Shown: positions 56,827-64,000 of the stretch, piece after piece
How positions within the stretch are numbered: the first letter of the stretch is position 1
Layout of the letters: the number at the start of each line of letters is the position of its first letter
Assembly (NCBI GenBank): GCA_030765055.1
Contig: CM060947.1
Coordinates: 259,835,637 to 259,899,636 of the forward strand
Reading direction: 5' to 3'
Source of the DNA: Mantis religiosa
Taxonomy: Eukaryota > Arthropoda > Insecta > Mantodea > Mantidae
DNA length: 64,000 bases
The notes under the pieces: model-generated
Told to the model about the DNA's origin: nothing
What the model saw: the letters and a program-made list of their open reading frames with translations, nothing else
The model's database searches: none
Made by a program: the position numbers and the translations under genes

Positions 56827-58130
56827 CGAGGCATGTTTTTTAAGTCAGTACCGTTTTGCGATTCCGCCGCCGCAGCGCTACGATCCGCGTTCCGCGCATG
56901 CGCGCTGGTTACCTACATCCCTTGTCTACGCACTGACACCATTACAGTCTGATTCTTCATTGTATACGTTGGTTACTGAGTGTTTAAGGTGCCTCCGACA
57001 ATCGTGAGTCCTGCCGATTGTGAAGTACGGGCTGTTATACGATTTCTTAGTGCTAAAGGCGTAAAACCGATCGATATTCATCGTGAGATCTGTGAAGTTT
57101 ACGGACAAAACATTATGAGTGATGGAATGGTAAGGAGATGAGTGAGAGCATTTAAAGATGTCCGCACAAATGTGCATGATGAAGAACGGAGTGGGCGTCC
57201 TTCGATCGTTACTGAAGATTTGGTGTAGAAAGTGGACGAAAAGGTGAGAGAAAACAGACGCTTTACAATTTCATCATTGTGCAACTATTTCCCTCAATAT
57301 TCTCGAAGTGTTTTGTATCGCATTGTTACCGAGAACTTGAACTACCGGAAATTGTGTTCACGTTGGGTTCCGAAAATGTTGACGGATTTGCACAAAACCC
57401 AACGTCTAGGCAGTGCATTGACTTTCCTTGAGCGCTACCACAATGAAGGTGAAGATTTTTAGACCAAATTGTTACTGGTGACGAAACATGGGTGGCCTAC
57501 GTCACACCAGAATCGAAATAATAATCCATGGAATGGTGACATACATCATCACCCACAAAAGTGAAGTTTAAGCAAACAATTTCTGCCCGGAAAATCATGT
57601 GCACAGTTTTTTTGTGACAGAAAAGGAGTATTGCTAGTGGAGTTTCTGCCTCATAATGAGACAATCAATGCAGCGTCTTATAGTGAGACATTGAACAATC
57701 TGCACCGTGCAATCCAGAACAAAAGACGTCGCAAGTTGCTGCATGGCAATGCCCGTCCACATGTGGCTAATCGGACCAAAGATCTCAAACCTTTTCAATG
57801 GGAAACTCTAGATCATCCTCCATACAGCCCTGATCTGGTGCCCAGTGATTTGTTGCTGCACTTGAAGAAACATCTGGGCGGTCAGCGTCTTCAAGACGAT
57901 AACGAAGTCAAAACAGTTGTGATACAGTGATTAACACGTGAGGCGGCAGAATTTTATGAGGAGGGTATTCAAAAACTAGTGCCACGTTATGACAAGTGCC
58001 TCAATATTCAAGGAAATTATGTAAGAAAGTAGATTAAAGGTCAGGCTCTCATGTAAAAATAAAATTAGTGCGATATCTACGCACGTCTTTTTTTAAATTC
58101 CAAAACGGCACTGACTTAAAATTCATGCCG
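56827..58130 (+). mobile_element. Mariner B2, decayed second copy of family B
   Basis: Left end CGAGGCATGTTTTTTAAGTC preceded by TA (56,825-56,826); the right end is degenerate (TGACTTAAAATTCATGCC). The forward transposase starts near 56,990 (PPTIVSPADCEV), with stops after SDGMVRR and VTEDLV. From 57,232 an open frame gives RFTISSLCNYFPQYSRSVLY, then a break near 57,460. From 57,631 LVEFLPHNETINAASYSETL follows, and LLHGNARPH shows Gly for the second catalytic Asp. YSPDLVPSDLLLHLKKHL follows, where the third Asp is kept. Confidence 0.9.
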
Positions 58131-59069
58131 AAAGCATGGTGTAAGCATTTTAAGAATAACTAGTCGAACAATGTAGAGACAAAATCATGAGAGTAACACC
58201 AGTTTTTCCCTTTTATATTTGGTTTCATGAACTAACCTAACAAAATTAGATTCCTTAGCTATTTGCTTCACCTCTAACCAATCGTTTAACATTCATTGCC
58301 TCTGTAATGAACGCTAAAATCTTGTGCAGCATATCGGAAATTTAAATATTTAATTTAGTGTTATTCCCACAGCAGATTCTGGTTATCTAAAAATGAATAC
58401 AGTTTCCAATTGGAAGTTTGTTTAGCATGGATTTAATTGGAATGCTCATTACTAGACAAAAACCAAACAGCACCAGAAAATAACAAGAGAATGCCGTTTC
58501 GTTTTAAAGCTTTATAGGAAAAAGCAAGTCTGTGCAGCCATACAAAAATGGATTCTGGGAAAACAAGCATCTAACGTCTTCTGTAAAAGGAAGAAAATTG
58601 ATTTTTACACTCTTAAGACCCTTCCATTCACTCTTTTAAAAAGAGTTATTAAACCCCTTTCTGTAATCCATGTCACCTTTATTGAGAGGAAAATATCTTT
58701 AAAACTAATTTCATTATATTTTGCATGGAAAAATTAGAAATGTGAGAACAGGATGGATTGAAATGAGTCAAATCTTTCAGGAGACGTTTACCGTGTGAGG
58801 GTTATAAAATTCCATGTTCTTTGTATAACCAACATGCGGTAAAAACTGAAGCAGAACACCTTTCCTAAAAGTATAAGTTCTGGGAAACTTTTAAACAATT
58901 CCCAGAAAATATCAATTTTTGAGAAATTAGGAAATAAAGATCACCATAAATATACAACAAATAAGGTTAGAAGATACAAATTTCAGTCAAAAAACATGAG
59001 TGCAGTGTAGTTTATAGCATGTCTGCGGTACCCTCAAGAGATTCCGAGCTGTATGGGTCTTTCATTGGC
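58131..59069. other. Unassigned AT-rich sequence
   Basis: No recognised feature. A weak, frameshifted resemblance to a LINE C-terminal Cys/His region near 58,770-58,910 is too degraded to call. Confidence 0.35.
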
Positions 59070-60247
59070 TTTTCCCTTAACCTGAAAGATGAATGCATGG
59101 GTACTTTAAGATCTATGTAACCTGTACTCACTTGAACGTCATATAATTCATCGTCCCATGTAACTGAATGTTGCAGGTTTTCTCTTATCCTGAAAGATGA
59201 ATGTCCGGTAGCTCTAAGCTCTATGAATCCTGTACTCATTTGAACATTATTTCATTCATCGTCTGATATGACTTTCCGTTGGAGGTTTTTCCCCAAGCTG
59301 AAATTTTAATTTCTGGTAACTCTAGCCTCTAAGTACCCTATACTCATTTGAACATCATTACGTTCTTTGTCTGATATGACCTAACGTTGAAGGTATTCTG
59401 TTATCCTGGGAGATGAAAATCTGGTAACTCTAAGCTCTATATACATTATACTGATTTGACCATCATTTCATTCATCGTCTGATATGAATTAACGTTGTAG
59501 GTTTTTCCTTCTCCTGAAAGATGAATATCCGGTATCTCTAAGCTCTATGTATCACGTACTCATTTAAACATCCTTTCATTCATCGTCCGATATCACTTAA
59601 CGTTGGAGGTTTTCTCTTATCCGAAAGATGAATGCCTGGTACCTCTAAGCTCTACGTATCCTGTACTCATTTGAACATCATTTCATTCATCGTCCCATAT
59701 GACTTTCCGTTGGAGGTTTACTCTTAACCTGAAATTTTTATTTCTGGTAACTCTAGCCTCTAAATACCTTGTACTCATTAGAACATCACTGCGTTCTTCG
59801 TCCAATATCACTTAACGTTGAAGGTATTCTGTTATCCTGGACGATGAAAATCTGGTAACTCTAAGCTCTATATACCCAGTACTCATTTGACCATTCCATT
59901 CATCGTCCGATATGAACTAACGTTGTAGGTTTTTCCTTATCCTGAAAGAAGAATGCATGGCAACTAAGCTCTATGTACCCTGTACTCATTTGAATATCAT
60001 TTTGTTCATCGTCCGGTAGACTTAACGTTGGCGGTTTTCTCTTATCCTGAAAGATGAATGTCTAGTAAGTCTAAGCTCTATGTACCCTGTACTCATTTCA
60101 ACATCAGTTCATTCATCGTCTGATATTACAACTTTGGAAGTTTTCCCTTATCCTGAAAGAAGAATGTCCGGTAGCTCTAAGCTCTATTGTACATTGTACT
60201 CATTTGAACATCATTTCATTCATCGTTCGATATGACTTACCGTTGGA
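59070..60247 (+). repeat. Diverged satellite B array, about 11 units
   Basis: Forward units, each with CTCTAAGCTCTATG, GTACTCATTTGAACATC and CATCGTCCGATATGACTTAA-like segments, and with more substitutions than the 10.6-kb array. Two unit subtypes alternate (GAAATTTTAATTTCTGGTAA near 59,300 and 59,730, followed by CTGGGAGATGAAAATCTGG near 59,405 and 59,835), a sign of amplification in blocks of about four units. Confidence 0.92.
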
Positions 60248-60250
60248 GAA

Positions 60251-61471
60251 TGTGAATTTTAAAAAATGCAATTGTATTTATGATTTTTGAGTGAAATTCC
60301 ACATAAGTGGTATGTTTACTACATCTTGTATGTACTAAAATTGTGTATTTCTTAAATTTCCACCCTGTTAGCTGTTTTTCACTCAACTCTACCGATGTAA
60401 AATGGCGGCCGACGTTCAGATGGCAGCACTGGCTGCAAATATACGGCGAAACTGCGCTTTGTTACCTCTCGGCGTAAGAACAGCTTCCTCTATAAAATAT
60501 ATAAGGATCTTTTTGTTTGGATTTAAACCTGCGGGAGGCTTGTATAAATTTATGTTCACAATTCCAGACCACGATCTGTGTGCTTGTTTCACATTTGCTG
60601 CAGATTTACTGCCTTGCATAGCAATTTGTCGGAGATTCGCGCTTCTCGAACTTAGCTGATCGTAACTTTACATTCCCGATTTGTCCACTCACTCTGGCGG
60701 TCGAACATAAAACTAAGAGGGCAATTTCATTTTTCATATAGAAGGCTAATATCTGAACTCCAAGCATTATAAAGAGATTCATTTTTTGGCAGTAAATTGG
60801 GTAGTGCTTTTGTGAACTACTTTTGAACTTCATCTACTACAATTCTCCATGCATATCCTTCATTTAACACGTCGAAACAAACCGATGTGTGATTAGACGA
60901 CTTCAGATGTTTCATTCTTTTTCAATTAAGCATCGCTGTTCTTTTATTTTTTAGTTTGTGTTTATACACGGCAAATAGTTTAGCAAATCTTTGACAATGC
61001 CTTAGCTTACTTATTTTTGGTAGATGCAGCACAAAATTTAAATTAGGAATAATAAAGCTTTATTTGTAATACCAGAAATGGGGGGAAGAACCAACTTTTT
61101 TATTTACTATTGTACAATGAATGCTACACGAGTCAAAATTTTAACAGCGGCTTTTTTATTAAAGAATTGTGCCATTACTTGATTATAATGCAAAAGTATT
61201 TCTGATAAATTTGTTTTAACAACCGTTCCTCAAAACCAATTTATTGTTGTGTTATTCAAAACTTCTATTTTCTTCTGTTTCATTTAGATTTAAACACGAA
61301 GTTTGAATAAGTCCCGGTCTCACAAAGAGATGGCGTCACTGGAAGTGCTTGACAGATAGCATCATGCAGCTTAACTCTGATGCAGCTTTTATCCATCGTT
61401 ACAGGTCGATAGCTTGTTTAGTTAAGAAATGACAGCATTTCAAGCAAGACACGTGTAGAGGTTTCACGAAA
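60251..61471. other. Unassigned sequence
   Basis: A forward frame of 85 codons at 60,402-60,659 opens with AAAATGGCGGCCGACG in a locally GC-rich stretch and could be a first exon, but the protein (MAADVQMAALAANIRRN...) is unrecognised. The rest is AT-rich with nothing visible. Confidence 0.35.
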
Positions 61472-62172
61472 ATGGAGGCTATGAAAAACCATGCAGTGAT
61501 TAACTACTTCCATTTGAAGGCCTAACACCTAAAGAAATCAAGGAAGAAATGAACCGTAAATTGAAATATTCTGTCCCTTCATATACAATAATTAAAAGGA
61601 GGGTGGTAGAGTTTAAAATGGGACGTACGAGTACTAGTGTTGAGCCCCGCTCTGGACGTCCTGTGGAAGTCACAACTACAGAGATCATTGAAAGACTCTG
61701 TCTCTTCATATACAATGATTAAAAGGTGGGTTGTAGAGTTTAAAATGGGACGTACGAGCACTAGGGATGAGCCCCGCTCTGGACGTCCTGTGGAGGTCAC
61801 AACTCCAGAGATCATTGAAAGACACTGTCCGTTCATATACAATAATTAAAAGCAGAGTTGTAGAGTTTAAAATGGGACGTACGAGTACTAGTGATGAGCC
61901 TCGCTCTGAACGTCCTGTAGAAGTTACAACTACAGAGATCACAGAAAGACTCTGTCCCTTCATATACAATTATTAAAAGGTGGGTTGCAGAGTTTAAATT
62001 GGGACGTACGAATACTAGTGATGAGTCTCGCTCTGAACGTCCTGTGAAAGTCACAACTACAGAGATCATTGAAAGACACTGTCCCTTCATATACAATGAT
62101 TAAAAGGTGGGTAGTAGAGTTTAGAATGGGACGTACGAGTACTAGTGATGAACGTCGCTCTGGAGGTCCTGT
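61472..62172 (+). pseudogene. Mariner H N-terminus with fivefold tandem repeat
   Basis: ATG at 61,472 (MEAMKNHAVINYFHLKA), a mariner-type N-terminal helix-turn-helix with an early stop. The segment encoding PSYTMIKRWVVEFKMGRTST and DEPRSGRPVEVTT then repeats five times; GGACGTACGAG lies at 61,621, 61,748, 61,875, 62,002 and 62,129, 127 bp apart. 127 is not a multiple of three, so successive copies fall in successive frames. No catalytic domain of this family follows; mariner A sequence begins at about 62,172. Confidence 0.88.
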
Positions 62173-62655
62173 GCGTTGTGCCTGCACACACATCAGTAAC
62201 TGGACAATACTACAGGGATGTCCTGGAAACATTTCAAGTCCATATCAGGCACAAAAGACCCCATTTCCGTGAAGCAAGCTGGAAGCTGCACCACGATAAT
62301 GCGCGGCCGCATATTGCCAATAGTGTTGCTGAATATCTTGCAAAACTAAAACTGAAGTGCATCCCTCACCCTCCCTATAGTCCGGATTTAGCCCCTTGTA
62401 ACTTTTCTATTCCCTAACTTGAAGAAACGCCTTTCTGGGAGGCATTATCCATCATCAGAAGCAGTGGTGAAGGCTGCGGAAGCAATATTGAAGGATCTCT
62501 CGAAAAATGGTTTTCATCATGTCTTTGAAGACTGGCAGAAACGCTGGGACAAGTCCGTCGCATTCAAGGGAGACTGTTTTGAGAAAGAACATCAAAATTA
62601 TGAGGATGAGTAAAGGTACGTTGCCCAAAAAAAAAATGTGATCATTCTTTATTGA
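62173..62655 (+). mobile_element. Mariner A5, 3' half only
   Basis: Begins at the CCTGCACACACATCAGTAAC segment of family A and runs to the right end (TGTGATCATTCTTTATTGAA, then CACCCTCTTATA). It encodes HHDNARPHIANSVAEYLAKL with the second catalytic Asp, PHPPYSPDLAPCNFSIP (third Asp replaced by Asn), and, one frame over, KKRLSGRHYPSSEAVVKAAE to the C-terminus at 62,613. The 5' half is replaced by the mariner H tandem block. Confidence 0.87.
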
Positions 62656-63295
62656 ACACCCTCTTATAAAGAATAAGACGAAAGCTTCCTGAATGGAACA
62701 GTTCGATAAAGAATATGTATTAAAATTTCTAAATTAAAACAGTTTATGTTTTCAATTTTGAATCCACACTTTACCACTAGTAAGTATATGACAAATGAAA
62801 GGTTGAAGTAGGTTGCCATGGATGGGCTATACTTGAGTTAGGCCGGGTTGTGCCACAAAACACTCACGTCGACTTGTGACGTGATCATTACTGACTGGCT
62901 CGTGCAAGTCGAGAGTTATTTAAACTTGGAAAACTTTAACGGTCGTTCGGTGCATGTGGAAGTTTTCGAAATACGGACCTGTTGCATTGGTTTTGTTGCC
63001 CGTCAAGGTGGTAACAACTCAACTTGCCTCAAATTAAAACATTGATGGAGCTGCCTTTCTGAATTTTGCAAAAGGTTTATTCTGCAGAGCGACCGGAAAA
63101 TTTTACGCCAGCTTGCCTCGTTTTGAATCTGTGACGTCAAACTATTGTGGCGCAAAAAGTTCTTCCTTCAAATTGTAATATGTGCTGCATCTCACAAAGA
63201 TACAGCAATTAGATACGAAATGATTTTAAAAGTGACATTTGCAGGATTTTCAGTAGATAAAATGTACCTTCTGTTATACATAATCACTGTTGTAT
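62656..63295. other. Unassigned sequence
   Basis: A forward frame at 62,848-63,045 (65 codons) has no recognised motif. No repeats seen. Confidence 0.35.
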
Positions 63296-64000
63296 AACCT
63301 TAAGTCATATCGGACGATTAATAAAATGATGTTCAAATGAGTACAGCGTACATAGAGCTTAGAGTTACCAGACATTAACCTATCAGTATACAAGAAAACC
63401 TCCAACGTTAAGTCATATCGCACGATGAATGAAATGATGTTCAAATGTGTACAGGGTACATAGAGCTTAGAGTTACAGGACATTCATCTTTCAGGATGAA
63501 GGAAAACCTCCAACGTTAAGTCATACCGCACGATAAATGAAATAATGTTCAAATGAGTACAGGGTACATAGAGCTTAGGGTTACCAGACATTCATCTTTC
63601 AGGATAAGGGAAAACCTCCAATGTTAAGTCATATCGCACGATGAATGAAATGATCGTCAAATGAGTACAGGGTACATAGAGCTTATAGTTACCAGACATT
63701 CATCTTTCAGGATAAGAGAAAACCTCCAACGTTAAGTCATATCGGACGATGATGAAATAATTTTCAAATGAGTACAGGATAAATAGAGCTTAGAGATACC
63801 ACACATTCATCTTTCACAATAAGGAAAAACCTCCAACGTTAAGTCATATCAGACGATGAATGAAATTGTGTTGAAATGAGTACAGGGTACATAGAGCTTA
63901 GATTTAACAGACATTCATCTTTCAGAATAATGAAAAACCTCCAAAGTTAAGTCATATCGGACGATGAATGAATGAAATTGTGTTGAAATAAGTACAGGGT
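63296..64000 (-). repeat. Satellite B array, at least 6 units, running off the window
   Basis: Reverse units of about 108 bp: AACCTCCAACGTTAAGTCAT, ATCGGACGATGAATGAAATG, GTACAGGGTACATAGAGCTT, AGAGTTACCAGACATTCATC. The array is cut by the window end, so its full length is unknown. Confidence 0.93.

Noticed and set aside
58770..58910. Possible LINE C-terminal Cys/His region
   Set aside because: Readable only with several frameshifts, and the Cys/His spacing is not preserved.

Overview
The window is AT-rich, intron-rich-genome style eukaryotic DNA made almost entirely of transposable elements and tandem satellites. The mixture of many Tc1/mariner elements, tRNA-derived SINEs, RNase H-bearing LINE fragments and a Penelope-like element points to an arthropod, most likely an insect with a large genome; a polyneopteran such as a cockroach, termite or stick insect is plausible, but nothing here fixes the species. 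I recognise no intact host gene. The best candidate for non-transposon coding sequence is a small frameshifted block at 30,637-31,018.

Layout. 0-7 kb: satellite A copy, mariner A1, satellite B array, LINE 3' end, SINE pieces. 8.5-13 kb: mariner B1 (1,333 bp, perfect TA-flanked inverted ends, three nonsense codons), a GC-rich element (R-GC), a 13-copy satellite B array, a LINE RNase H fragment fused to a mariner 5' half. 13-20.5 kb: satellite A arrays (121-bp unit), one split by mariner A2, plus a 5'-truncated Penelope-like element with an inverted tail. 21-25.6 kb: mariner D split by a SINE, a Kolobok-like relic, satellite C (133-bp unit). 27-35.6 kb: mariner E1, a MITE, mariner G1 carrying two later insertions, a SINE with a 570-bp AAAT tail, mariner A3. 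35.9-39.5 kb: satellite D (94-bp unit) with an 11-mer/10-mer higher-order structure. 40.9-42.2 kb: TTAA-flanked Kolobok-like element. 42.3-50.5 kb: LINE C-terminus, Tc1-like relic, 23-bp minisatellite, dispersed repeat R2, SINE2 copies, mariner E2. 50.8 kb: tRNA-Glu-like SINE3. 52.8-56.2 kb: four-layer nest of insertions. 56.8-58.1 kb: mariner B2. 59-64 kb: satellite B arrays around a mariner whose DNA-binding segment is repeated five times in 127-bp units.

The unifying theme is that the tandem satellites and the mobile elements share sequence. SINE1 ends in one satellite B monomer. The SINE2 insertion unit carries one satellite C monomer upstream of its tRNA-like part. A mariner helix-turn-helix region has become a tandem array. 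SINE tails have grown into microsatellites over 500 bp long. Several insertion sites can be checked internally, because removing the insertion with one copy of its target duplication restores a paralogous mariner. All element names (A-H, R-GC, R2, SINE1-3, satellites A-D) are local labels of mine, not database names. All family assignments come from reading motifs, not from a search.
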